This document shows, one piece after another, positions 27,703-39,097 of a stretch of 64,000 nucleotides of DNA. Below the pieces are notes generated by a model that made no database searches, had not been told where the DNA came from, and saw nothing but the letters and a program-made list of their open reading frames with translations. The first letter of the stretch is position 1, and the number at the start of each line of letters is the position of its first letter. The DNA is from Capillidium heterosporum. Lineage: Eukaryota > Entomophthoromycota > Entomophthoromycetes > Entomophthorales > Capillidiaceae. Position numbers and translations under genes: made by a program. The stretch is taken from assembly GCA_016630905.1 (NCBI GenBank), contig WBMQ01000002.1, forward strand, positions 1,178,001 to 1,242,000. The letters run 5' to 3'.

Positions 27703-29648
27703 TTAACATTTGTAATCGAAAGCTTTGAGATGGAACTTATCCTCCAAGTTAGATTTTTCTACAACAGAGTTCAATTCAACTTGCAGCTTAACCACTGTAG
27801 TTGGGAAGTTCGGAGTATCTTCTTTTTCGAACTTGATGAGGCTAGTATCATCCACCAGTATTTCAATAGAACCTTCCGACCAAACTACTTTAACTTGTTT
27901 AAAGCCATCTTCCGTATTGAGATTGGTACTAATTACCTTTTCCGAATCTCCAGCAAAGGCATGTAGTTTATCCTTGAAGAGTAAAAGTTCGAACTTCTGT
28001 TGGGTACGGTCGTCGGTAGGTAAAAATTTGAATTGCAATGTCCCATCATTAAGTTGAGATTTCAAATTCAAGGTAAAGATTCCCAAGTGGTAATTGGTCT
28101 TGGATTTCAACGTGCTGCCCTTGCTGAACTTCAATCCTAAGTCCTCAGCTACTAGATTACTATTTTGGAAGGGTAGGCTATCCAGCTGGGTCGAGGTATC
28201 GAAGTCGACATGGTAAGGTTGGCAGAGTTCCCTGCTCACGACCTCCAGCTCTCCGCCTTCACTTTCCAACTTGTTGGGATGCTGTTTTGGCATCGCTGGA
28301 TTCAATCATAGTATTGGCATCTGCCTGATTTAGCATCAGTAGTAGCATCTTTGACCTGAACTACTTGGCTACCCAAACTGACGAACGGGGGACTTTGAAT
28401 AGTATCGATATTGGGCCTTTGACTTAAAGTAACGAATGGAGGACTTTGAATAGCATCGAGATTGGGCCTTTGACCTAAAGTAACGAACGGAGGGTCTTGG
28501 ATAGGATCAAGATTAGGTCTTTGACTTAGAGCGACGAAGGGGGGGCGTATTGGGGGTTCAAAGTCAGGTCTACTCCCCACGTCCAAACTTGAAGAGCCGT
28601 GTACAATCTCATCTACCGGTTGGTTACCCAAATTAACAAAGGGAGGCTTCAAATTGAGTCCAGTCGTCAGACCTAAAGAAGGGTGATTGGATTCATCTCC
28701 GATATTGACGAAGGGGGGGAGAGTGGAAAGTTTAGGCTTGGTGTTAGCGAGTACTAATTGATTGGATTCGGACGATGCGTTTTCATCCATATCTATGAAG
28801 GGGGGGCTGATATTGATATGTTGGTTGAGGGCAACATTGGAGCCATCCCCGATGGAATTGCCGCTCGAGTCAGTCAGATCTATCTGAACACTAGGGTCCC
28901 GGAATGGAGGTCGAACCTGAGGTATAGGTCCTACCGGAATCAAGTGGGGGTGGGGATGAGGATGAGGGTGAGGATGAGGGTGAGGGTGAGGATGAGGTTG
29001 GTGGTGAGGTGGAGGATGTGGCCTAGGTAGTGGATAGGGGATGTTGATAGGTATATGGATGGGGTATATAGGTTGGGGGTATTGGGGTGGAGGTCTAAAC
29101 CCATGACAAGCAGATGGGGTCCACGAACCTAGAGCATTACATCCGTTGGAACAGTGTTCTGGACTCGTGCCACAGTACCCAAATCTTGAACAGCAGGGGG
29201 CATAGTCGGGACATCGGCTAGATGGCGAGCACTGAGGACTAGGATTATTATTGTTCTCGCTGCTACAAGCTAAAGGACTGAAGCTTGCACCTGGGTTGCA
29301 CCCAGCCATACAATGCTCGCTGCTCGTACCACAATATCCGAACCTCGAACAGCAGGGTTGATGACTGGGACAGCGTACATTGGCGTTGCAAGTATAGGTG
29401 TAATTGGGCTCGTAGTCAGGTCGTGGGTAATTAGGTTCACGCCAATTGGTACAGGATTGGGGACGGAAGCTTAAGTTGGGATTACAGCCGGCTGAACAGT
29501 GCTCTGAACTTGTACCACAGTAACCATACTGGGAACAGCAGGGCGCATCTGGGCCACATCGCTGTCCCCCATCGCATTTCATCTGGCCGTTTATTAGAGT
29601 TAAGGTCGTTAGCCCCAGTAGGAGCTTTAAAAGTAAATTGATATGCAT
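27703..29648 (-). CDS. Secreted multi-domain chitin-binding protein (three hevein/CBM18 domains, His-Pro run, PPFV repeats)
   Basis: The ATG at 29648 starts a signal peptide (MHINLLLKLLLGLTTLTL). Three hevein-type chitin-binding modules follow, each with the CG.....CCS..GYCGTS.EHC...C pattern, at roughly residues 24-65, 87-127 and 139-180. Then comes a Pro-rich linker with a His-Pro run, then PPF[V/I] repeats, including three 17-residue units. The C-terminal 180 residues (27703-28250) contain beta-rich sequence (LCQPYHVDFDTSTQL...GLKFSKG) resembling a concanavalin-like jelly-roll, without the ExDxE catalytic motif of GH16. The two parts are in different frames and overlap at 28300. An intron with GTAG donor just upstream of the overlap (about 28355-28270, acceptor not settled) is the likely link. 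Probable role: binding or shielding chitin at the cell surface or outside the cell. Confidence 0.75.
28380..28532 (-). repeat. Three tandem 51-bp units encoding PPFVxLxQRPNxDxIQ
   Basis: Consecutive units begin at 28380, 28431 and 28482. They keep the frame and differ by a few bases. Related PPF[V/I] motifs continue upstream at irregular spacing. Confidence 0.85.
28946..29003 (-). repeat. His-Pro dipeptide run
   Basis: Low-complexity hexanucleotide-like repeats (TCATCC/TCACCC on the minus strand) encode about ten consecutive His-Pro dipeptides in the linker of the chitin-binding protein. Confidence 0.85.
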
Positions 29649-30083
29649 GTCGAAAGTGCAAACTTTACTTTAATTTCAATTAAATTTTTTTGAAAACTCT
29701 CGTATACTTTGATATCCATTATATAGTTTATTAATATTGGTAGATGTCCTATCAAACGATTCATATTTTTGAGAAGGCTGGCTTTTGCATGTTTGAATGT
29801 TGGAATCAAGCAGTTTCACCTTTAGTCTTTCATACACCAAACTTTTCGAAAGGAATAATGGGAATTCCAACCAATCATTCCTTTATAAGTTTTACTGTTA
29901 AAATTTCAACTGTAAACGGCAGTTTCCAATTAAAAATTTTCATAGTTACTGCACAGCTTGCAACTTTATATAAAATTTGAATGGTGTAACACTACCTATA
30001 AGTTGAAAATAATCGACTCGATTTACTGTGTGTAGTTTGGTGCGTATATATATTGAAATGTATTTATATAGTTTTAATAAAAT
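29649..30083. other. Intergenic
   Basis: 5' flank of the chitin-binding gene and 3' flank of endopolyphosphatase copy B. The short ORFs on both strands are not convincing. Confidence 0.5.
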
Positions 30084-31497
30084 TTAATTGATACCCACGT
30101 CAATAAACTTAGAATAGAGTTTATAGTAGTCGGATCCACCCTTCAATAGCTCTTTCAAAAACTTGGTCCAGGACTCTAAACTAAGATTTTGCAACCCATA
30201 AGTTTCATTTGAACTGTATTCCAGCACAAAATTCAACTTCCCATCCTGATTCGCCTTGTTGAGGTCGGAGTAGAACTGCTGGTAGTTGATCAAAGATCCC
30301 TCCTCCTTATTATAACTATAAAGGCGCACAGCTGGATTGTTGACTGGGATAATACTTGGCCCGTTAGTCAATACCGACAATAGTTTAAGATTATCAAAAG
30401 CTAGCTCAGGGTTGCTTCTTGGGTAAGGTAATTAGTTGGTACTTGGAGTCTTTGGCTTCTTTGGTAACTTCTCCAACACTACTGCTGTTACATTTGAGGT
30501 TGTTGGATTGGACTAGGATGGATAGGGTATCAGAGTTGGTATGACCATGGAACTGAGCTAATACGTTCTTGTAGTATTTGCCAATGAGATCCAAGTACCC
30601 GCTGTAGCATTTGTTGCTGTAAAGAACCTCACCTTTCTTAGAGTTGGGTGGAATGTGACCAATGATATACACGTTCCGGTTATTATCCTTGGCATCCTTC
30701 AACTGCAACTTCAACCAGTCCAGCTGATCCTTACCGACGTCGTCCTTGTTACAGTCCTTAACCCCTTTGTTCTTATTGTACCAAGCTAAGGTATTCAAAG
30801 AGATGACGTCCAACTTGTCCTTGATGATGTTAACTTTGAAATATCCGCCATTCAAAAAGTCCTTATCACCCTTCAAACCCAGGTTGTAGGGTTTCCAGAT
30901 GTCGACCAATTTCCCTAGCAGCTGGGACTTCTTCTTGAACTCGTCGTGCTTGTACTCGTCGTTGTTGCCAATTGTAGGGATGACTTTGATCCGGTTGAGG
31001 TCAAAATACGTGCTATAGTAACCTACTACTCGCTTGTGATCTGATAATACATCGTCACTGGTCCTGGGTGTCTTTTCATCTCGGTCGTGACGGACCACAT
31101 CCCCAGTATCGACAATGAAGTCGATGTCGTTGGCGAACTTGGTCTTCATGAACTCGTAACTCTCCTTGACTAGGTCCAATGGGCTGTCGCACTCACTGCC
31201 TAACGCTCCAAACCTCCCGGATTCCTTCGTGCTAGTTGATCCTTTTCGATGACATAGGCTGTCCAATGTAGCTCCTTGGATGTACTTTTCATCTACGTGG
31301 ATATCTAGAGTTTAAAGTAGCCAGTTAGATGATTTATAGTGTGAATTTATTAGGACACCTGTTATGTGAAGGAACTTTCCAGTTATAGCTGCTGCATTTT
31401 CTTGCTGTTGAGATACTGGTATCCCTTCCTCAAAGGGTTTCGCAGAGATCAAAGAGATGGTTAAATTGATGGTGAAGAGTATACTTTTATTGAGCAT
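30084..31497 (-). pseudogene. Endopolyphosphatase-like copy B with one apparent single-base insertion
   Basis: Same two-exon design as copies A and C: signal exon 31497-31359, identical 54-nt intron, exon 2 from 31304. All metal motifs are present (HITDIHVDEKY, DTGDVVRHD, IGNNDEY, GHIPPN, HGHTNSD). After LPKKQP one extra base (the A at 30408 on the plus strand) shifts the frame, and the protein resumes as ELAFDNLKLLSVLTNGPS to the stop at 30084. The break is downstream of the catalytic core, in the C-terminal quarter. From about 30895 to 31367 it is almost identical to A and C; elsewhere it is clearly divergent, so it is a mosaic. The frameshift may be a sequence error. Confidence 0.85.
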
Positions 31498-32183
31498 TTT
31501 AGCTAAAACTATGTATAAACTTTGAAAATATGGACACCTGCGAGTTTATATAGACTTTCTATTGTCGATCTACCAATGCTATATCCATAGACTTTATAAA
31601 AGTAGTTATTCGAAAGCTTTGTCGGCTCTTTGAAAATAACTAACGAATCAACATCCTTAATAGGGAAGTATGTTCACTAAAATGCATTATTATTGAATAG
31701 AACTATTTTTTGAAAGCACACGTGCCAATTTAAAAGTAGTAACACAGTTGACAGTTCGCTTCAATCTGCTTACCAAACTGATGTTCTCCGAGCCTATAGC
31801 CTTTTTGTTTGATATTGCTTTTCCGTCAATTAAACGTGGTGCTTTAGCTATATCCTTTGGAGTTATATCAAAGAATATTTCATCAACCCATCCACCACCT
31901 CGTTAATATTTTAACTTGAGACTACCACTATTCGATCTAAGCCCCTCCCTTTTGGATTCATATATGCTTCTCATTCATATCATACTGTAGCTTTGAGTAT
32001 TTTTATTTTCAATTGGAACAATGTAGAAGTTGCTTCTAATAGATCTTTACTTTGTTAAAGAACTGAATCTTGGAAACTGAAAATATGTAGTTGTTGAAAA
32101 TGAAAAAACATTTACTAGTTCCAACTAGTAGTTTCAATAAAACTGAACATACTAATAATTTCAAATTCAATATATACGAAAAT
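31498..32183. other. Intergenic between copies B and C
   Basis: AT-rich. TATA box of copy B at 31545-31552 (minus). No gene seen. Confidence 0.5.
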
Positions 32184-33633
32184 TTAACTGGTACCTACAT
32201 CAACAAATTTGGAGTAAAGCTTGTAGTAATCCGATCCATCCTTCAGCAACACCTTCAAAAACTTGGACCAGGATTCCAAACTGAGATCCTGTAAGCCATA
32301 AGTCGTATCTGAACTGTACTCGACGACAAAGTTCAACCTCCCTTCTTGGTTCGCCTTGTTGAGGTCGGCATAGAACTGCTGGTAGTTGATCAAAGATCCT
32401 TGCTCCTTATTGTAGCTGTAAAGGCGTACAGCTGGATTGTTGACTGGGATAATGCTAGGGCCATTGGTCTGAACAGAGAGCAAGGTCAACTTATCAAACG
32501 TAAGTTGCGGTTGCTTCTTGGGTAACGTGATCAGTTGAATTTTGGAAGCTTTGGCCCCCTTGGTAACATTTGCACCATTGCTAGCGTTGTTGATGTCGTT
32601 AGTTTTGAGGTTGCTGTTGGACTGAACAAAGATGGACAGGGTATCAGAGTTGGTATGGCCGTGGAACTGACCTAGTACGTTCTTGTAGTACCTGCCGATG
32701 AGATCCAAGTAGCCGCTGTAACACTTGGCCTTGTACAGCACTTCGCCTTTCTTAGAGTTAGGTGGGATGTGGCCCACTATGTATAGGTTTCGGCCACCAC
32801 TTTCAGCCTCCTTCAACTTGGATTCTAACCAAATCAACTGATCCTTGCCTACGTCGCTTTGGTCACAGTCCTTGACCCCTTTGTTCTCGATATACCAGGC
32901 CAGAGTGTTCAGCGAGATGACATCCAGCTTGTCCTTGATGACGTTGACTTTGAAATATCCGCCATTCAAAAAGTCGCTGTCTCCGGCCAAGTTCAAGTTG
33001 TAGGGTTTCCAGATGTCGGCCAATTTCCCTAGCAGCTGGGACTTCTTCTTGAACTCGTCGTGCTTGTACTCGTCGTTGTTGCCAATTGTAGGGATGACTT
33101 TGATCCGGTTGAGGTCAAAATACGTGCTATAGTAACCTACTACTCGCTTGTGATCTGATAATACATCGTCACTGGTCCTGGGTGTCTTTTCATCTCGGTC
33201 GTGACGGACCACATCCCCAGTATCGACAATGAAGTCGATGTCGTTGGCGAACTTGGTCTTCATGAACTCGTAACTCTCCTTGACTAGGTCCAATGGGCTG
33301 TCGCACTCACTGCCTAACGCTCCAAACCTCCCGGATTCCTTCGTGCTAGTTGATCCTTTTCGATGACATAGGCTGTCCAACGTAGCTCCTTGGATGTACT
33401 TTTCATCTACGTGGATATCTAGAGTTTAAAGTAGCCAGTTAGATGATTTATAGTGTGAATTTATTAGGACACCTGTTATGTGAAGGAACTTCCCAGTTAT
33501 AGCTACTGCATTTTCTTGTTGTTGAGGTACTGGTATCCCTTCCTCAAAGGGTTTTGCAGAGATCAAAGAGATGGTTAAACCGATAATGGCGAATAAACTT
33601 TTGTTGAGCATCTTTTTTAGGACTGGATATATA
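32181..33633 (-). repeat. Right arm of 1.45-kb inverted repeat (copy C)
   Basis: Counterpart of 23317-24769. See that entry for the boundaries. Confidence 0.8.
32184..33611 (-). CDS. Secreted endopolyphosphatase-like metallophosphoesterase, copy C (identical protein to copy A)
   Basis: Exons 33611-33473 and 33418-32184 encode a 457-residue protein with the same residue sequence as copy A, in inverted orientation. Nucleotide identity holds in all stretches I compared, including the intron and synonymous sites. It stops about 20 nt before the ATG and 4 nt after the stop codon. Motifs are as in copy A. The upstream flank is unrelated or strongly diverged and lacks a clear TATATAAA, so expression may differ from copy A. 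Confidence 0.88.
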
Positions 33634-34490
33634 TTAAAAATATAGAAATTTGTGGGTTTACATGGGCTTTCTATTGTTAATCCATCAATATCATAATCAA
33701 AAGCTTTATAAAATAATCATTATGGATCTTTATCATCTCGATAAAAATATTTAGCAAACTAAAGCTTTTATAGGGAAGTAAGCCTACTAAAACGTAAGTC
33801 TATTGAATAAATCTGTGTTTTAGATGCACCTCAATATAAAGCAATGATTCAATATATATATCAAATCAGCGTTCAAAATTTTAGTTTCTTTTAGCTACTA
33901 TCATTCTGTTATCTCATCGAGTATATTTTGGGTATCCTTCCATATTCTTCTATTTTGTTTTAGCACAGATGCTCCTATTGCTTTGTTTAATCTTTTAAGC
34001 AAAGTACAACTTCCGATATGTAGTATATAAGTGCACTAATTTAAACCAAAAGATACCACTTAATAAATTGTGCTATTGCTATGATCAGAAAAACTGGGTA
34101 ATTTCTATGAGTTTAATTGTAAAATAGTGCCTATATTATATAAACAGAGTAGTAACACAATTTAACATAGTTTAACAGGATCCTTTATATTTATCAGGGA
34201 AGGCAAAAAGTTTAGAACAGTTTGGCAAATATCACTGAAGATAAAATTATATGACAACTTAAATCTTTACTAGTTACTAAGGAAACTATCAGATGATAAA
34301 TGGGCTTCACTTGGGGAGGCCTGTCAACTTTCTTTATATTGAAAGATGTAAAAGTAGTTGACAACTCCATATCAATCTCTAGATCCAAAGTCCGAAATCA
34401 AGATCAATGTCGGCGAAAACCAATTACCAATTAGGATGAAATATAAGGACACGAAATTGTAACCTATTCTTGGCAGGACTAGAGGGTGAT
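33634..34490. other. Intergenic, AT-rich
   Basis: 5' flank of copy C followed by sequence leading into the aspartic protease relic. A protein-like patch near 34300-34430 may be its propeptide remnant, but I cannot show this. Confidence 0.4.
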
Positions 34491-34499
34491 TACCAATGT

Positions 34500-34880
34500 A
34501 GCAACCCTACCACCAACTTCACTGATCAGGTTCGCCTTAGAAGACTCCGGCAGTAAAACCAGTTAATAGTTCAATTCATTGGTGTAGTTTGTGCCATCCG
34601 ATGATAGGACCAATTACTGTATAGGGAACTAGGATTCAGTTTTTAATAGAAAAACACAATTTATTACTGCTTCGGTTGGTATAGTTTATAGCAATTCTCA
34701 ATTTAGTCCGTTGGAGGGGATCCTACCCTTTAGATTAATTGCACCTTCAATTGATGATGGCACCCAACATCTATTAATGGATGAAAAGCTTGAATCATTA
34801 TTTTGAAATATTTGGTATTTGAAACAGAAGATACGGTGAAGCCACCAACTACTAGTACTAAACATTTGAAACAAGATATA
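34500..34880 (+). pseudogene. Relic of a pepsin-type (A1) aspartic protease
   Basis: Plus-strand blocks match the family in order: TLPPTSLIRFALEDSGS stands where GTPP...F.V.LDTGS is expected, then FVPSDDRTNY (WVPS..C), then SVFNRKTQFITASVG, then LEGILPFRLIAPSIDDGT (DGILGLGF) and HLLMDEKLESLF.NIWYLK (L...GLI...FSIWL). Stops interrupt it at least five times, and the catalytic DTG appears as EDSG. It is a dead gene. The second half, with DTG2, is not recognisable. Confidence 0.5.
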
Positions 34881-35244
34881 GTACATCCAACATGGTTAGC
34901 TGAATGGTGTTACTAATGACCACTCTAGATCTATACTGCCAACTCCACTCAAGTATCATAGTTTATGGTTTTAGATAAGCTTGATTCGTTACCACAGATT
35001 CGATTATTGAGCCGAATTGATTAACTTATATAAATCAAGCCAAATGAAATTAGTTTTAAATTTAGCTTTACCCAAACAATTACAGCTAAAAGTTCTTTAG
35101 TTGTCGATTCACCTTCCACAAATTCCAACTTACTAAACTTTGTAGCCTGATTTCATCAAGTCTAAACGACAGCCGACCTATAAAGAGATAGAAAATAGCC
35201 AACATCAACTTTACATTTTAAAAATTAGCTGAAATTGACTAGAG

Positions 35245-38200
35245 ATGTCCAACAATCCATCTCAAGATAATCGATTGAACACCTTGGTACCACCTGACGA
35301 TATGGAGTCTCAGAGCAGCTACGACTCCAAGTTGGAGAACCGATTATCCTCGTCGTTTTCCAGATCCTACTACTCCAACTTTAGCAAACCCAACAAGCTG
35401 GAGGACGAAACTGCTAGCTACACCTTAGACTCCGATTCCATTCGCAACCAAACCTTGCAACTAGCAAACCAAGGTTTAATGGCAGTTAGCGATGAGTCCA
35501 TGCAACGTCCCCAATCCAACCTCAACAGTACGACAACCTCCTCCAACACCAACTACCTCAGTAACCTATCTCAGCTGATCAACGACAAGTTGGAGACAGT
35601 TGTCGAAGATAGAGCTAAAATAAGTGATTTCAGTTCCTCCAAGCTCCTCGACCTAGATGAAGACGATTTGGATGCCTCCGACGAAGAAGATTTCGTGCAG
35701 GACCTCGTGCCCAGCAAGTCAGGTACGCCAATAATCGCCTCCAATAACAACAGTAGACCAATCTCTCCCATTCCCATCAATTCCAAACTCAACAGCAACC
35801 ACTCCAGTCGACCTACCAGTGCCCTCGAGCACACCCGTCTTCTATCCCCTAATCAGCCTATTCAGCCTCATTACCAGAGCCTCAACGACAAGCTTAACAA
35901 AGTTGAAGAGGTCTGTGAGCCCAATTTGGACTTGGAACAAGAGGGGGAAAACTTCTTTTCCAAAGTTTACAATGAGGTGTACAAAGACTTGAACTTGTTT
36001 AGTTGGCAACTGTGGAAGGAGTCAGCCAAAAATAGTTTAGAGTCGGTGCCGGCAGTGCTCATTGGTACTATGCTCAACATCTTGGATGCTGTTTCGTTTG
36101 GTATCATTATCTTCCCCACTAGCACTCCTATATTTAAACACTTTGGCCCCGATGGTATATCCCTCTGCCTAATCAGGTATACATTTTGTAGATACGTAAA
36201 CTAATTCACATCCAGCACCGTTATCTCCCAGTTTATTTCGTCAGCTGGTGGTTCGTACTTTGGAGGTGGTAACGCCGGTTTCATGATTGAAGGTAATTTA
36301 TATTTATTAACATAGCTTTAACCGATGTACTCTATTTAACTAGTTGTACCATTCCTCCACATCATGTAACCTTATTTTCTTAACTTTGGTACTAAATTAT
36401 TGTAAAAGTTGCAACATAATTATTGAGGATTTGGGCGAATCAGGCAAGGCCATGGTTGTACCTACTGTAATGGTAGCTTTTGCGTTGAGTACGATAGTCA
36501 CTGGATTGGTATTTTTGGCCCTAGGCTGGTTTAAGGTATTGCATTTCTCTACTCTCAACTTAATAGATTTTATAGTTAGGATCACTGATGGAATTCTTTC
36601 CCCGACATATTCTTATCGGCTGTATCGGTAAGTTAATATTCGCCTACCCTTGTAAGCTAATCGAAGTTTAGGTGGTGTAGGTGCGTTCTTGCTAGGAACG
36701 GCTATGGAACTGACAACCAAGGTCACTCCAACATACGATTGGGCAGTTTGGGGTAGTTACTTTAGTGCCGAGTTACTACCGCTGTGGACGTCTTCGTTAG
36801 GATTAGCTATTTTGTTACAAATCATGATCAAGCTTATAAAGCACCCCTTAGTAGCCCCTGCCTTCTTCTTAGTTATCCCTATCATCTTCTACTTCATCGT
36901 CAGCGTCGCCAATTTGGAGTTACCTTACCTGCGTGATATTGGTTGGTTATTCCCGCTGCCAAGCCCTGTTAAGCCGTTTTACGACGTCTACACCAAATTT
37001 GGTAACTTTACATCAAGTTATTTTAATCTCATCCCTTAGATTTGTTTAACACTAGCTGGTCCACTCTACCTAGAGTCGTACCTGCCATATTCGCTTTAAC
37101 ATTCTTTGGTAGGTTGTAATTTAGCTATGCAATAACTTATCTTTTAGGAATTTTGCACGTACCTATCAATATTCCTGCCTTGGCCGTTTCGACCAACGTA
37201 CCCGATATCGATCTAGACCGTGAGTTAGTAAGCCATGGTATCACCAACCTGGCTTCAGGTTTGATTGGCTCTGTGCAGAGTAAGTTGCTTTAGCTTTACT
37301 GTCACTAATTGTTTTTAGACTATTTAATTTACTCCAACAGTGTCCTATTCATCCGTTCTGGCGGTACAACACGTTTATCGGGTATCCTCCTGGGGATCGC
37401 CACTTTAATCGTATTATTGATTGGGCCTCAGATTGTTGGCTACATCCCTACAGCGCTGGTTGGAAGTCTGATCTTCCATTTGGGTTTAGAGCTGATTAAG
37501 GAGGCAGTCTATGACACTTATGGGTCGCTGCATTTCTTGGAGTACACGACAGTTGTGATAATTGTGTTGACTATGGCGTTGGTTGGGTTTATTGAAGGTA
37601 TTTTCCTTGGTATTGTTTTAGCTTGCACTTTCTTCGTGCTAGTGTACTCACATCGATCCCCCATCCGAGCTACCTCCGACGGAACTAAGATCCGCTCAAC
37701 AGTGCGACGCCTGTACCATCAGCGCACCTTTTTGGAATCGGTTGGGCAGCAAATCCAGGTAATGCACTTACAGGGGTTCATGTTCTTCGGTACGGTACAT
37801 CAATTAGATCGCACCATCTCTCAAGTCTTACGCCATCACAAGCATCGCACTACACCACTGCGGTTCTTGATTCTGGACTTGTCCCTAGTTGGAGGCATCG
37901 ATTTCTCAGCCACCGATGCTTTCAATCGCATATTCCATAGGCTATCCAAGTCTCAGATCTACCTGGTCATCGCTGGAGTTAGCATGGCATCTGACACTGG
38001 TAAGGCGCTGCGACGTGCCGGCTTTTGGACCAATGCCAAGGGTGGTTTCATTCAGTACTTTGAGAACTTCAACCAAGCTCTGGAGTGGTGCGAGAATACC
38101 TTACTTTCCAGCTTCTATCGACTATCTCAGCCTCCTGCCCACCCCTCCAACCCAGTCACTCCTAGTCGTATCTCGATCCACATGGGTAAGCGTATCAACT

Positions 38201-38889
38201 TCTCAAATAGCTAACCGTTCAACTTTAGGAGCCTCTTCAAACTACCCTACTCTAGAGGCTGAATACTCCTCATCACCTAGAAATCGACAACTTTCTGTCG
38301 CCGCCAACAAGGTCCACCAACTTGGTAAGCCATTTAATGGTTATCATTATTGATTTTTGCTTTTAATTTAGTCAGTGAAACTTCGGCCCTCGTCAAAAAT
38401 GCCCGCCAGCCGCTGGGCCTGCTAATCCAAGCCTTCCAAGAGATCAGTGATGTCAGTTACCCCGCTCTACACCAGCTAAGCACTTACTTCGAGCGACAGG
38501 ATCTGGACCGGGGTACCATTTTATGGCATTTAGGTGATGAGCCTGACGCCATCTACATCGTCGAGAAAGGATTGCTCAAAGTAACGGTCAGCGTCAGCAA
38601 CCTAGCCACTTGTACATCATCTACAACTGCCCTCGAATCCATCCTCCCCGGAGCTTTGGTCGGTGAGGTAACTTTCCTGACGAATCACGCTCGGAATGCC
38701 ACCGTCCAAGTGGACTCGGACGTCACTGTGGTGTGGCGCCTATCCAAGGTATCCTACAACCAGATCCTGGATGCCGGGGCTCGCAATCCTGGTTGCCCCG
38801 AGGCAGCCATTCCTTATTTGCTAACCAAGCTAGCATTGACCTACTCCGCCTACGATAACAAACTCTACTCTGCAATGGCTCTCATCTAA
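35245..38889 (+). CDS. SulP/SLC26 family transporter with STAS and cyclic-nucleotide-binding-like domains (YGR125W/Vsb1 type)
   Basis: Eleven exons. The first 240 residues are hydrophilic, Ser/Asn-rich and acidic (phosphorylation-prone). Then comes the SulP core: SVPAVLIGTMLNILDAVSFGI, GFMIEVVPF, MVVPTVMVAFALSTI, LVAPAFFLVIPIIFYF, INIPALAVSTNVPDID and LVGSLIFHLGLELIKEA. A STAS domain follows (LRFLILDLSLVGGIDFSATD), then a Pro/Ser linker, then a CNB-like domain (GDEPDAIYIVEKGLLKV, PGALVGEVTFLTNHARNATV). The phosphate-binding cassette is degenerate (ARNATV for PRAAT), so nucleotide binding is doubtful. The yeast relative is vacuolar and needed for storage of basic amino acids; substrate here is inferred only. 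It is convergent with the SZT2-like gene. Confidence 0.9.
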
Positions 38890-39097
38890 GCAGTTCGTGG
38901 AATCTTGACTTGAAGGTTCTTTACTACCTGAGTTGGCCTTTACTAAAGTTACTATTCAGGTTAGGTTTGGTTTGATGTTAGTTGAATTTTTTAATAAACG
39001 AATAATTTGTCGAATAAGCTTTCATATCTTTTAAATATAACAAAATGTAGCATGTATGTAAATGTAAAAAGAATAAACAACCTTAACTTTACATTTA

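Noticed and set aside
28270..28360. Frame change between the chitin-binding N-part and the C-terminal domain as a frameshift
   Set aside because: A GTAG donor and several CAG acceptors lie around the overlap, so an intron explains it better; the exact acceptor is left open.
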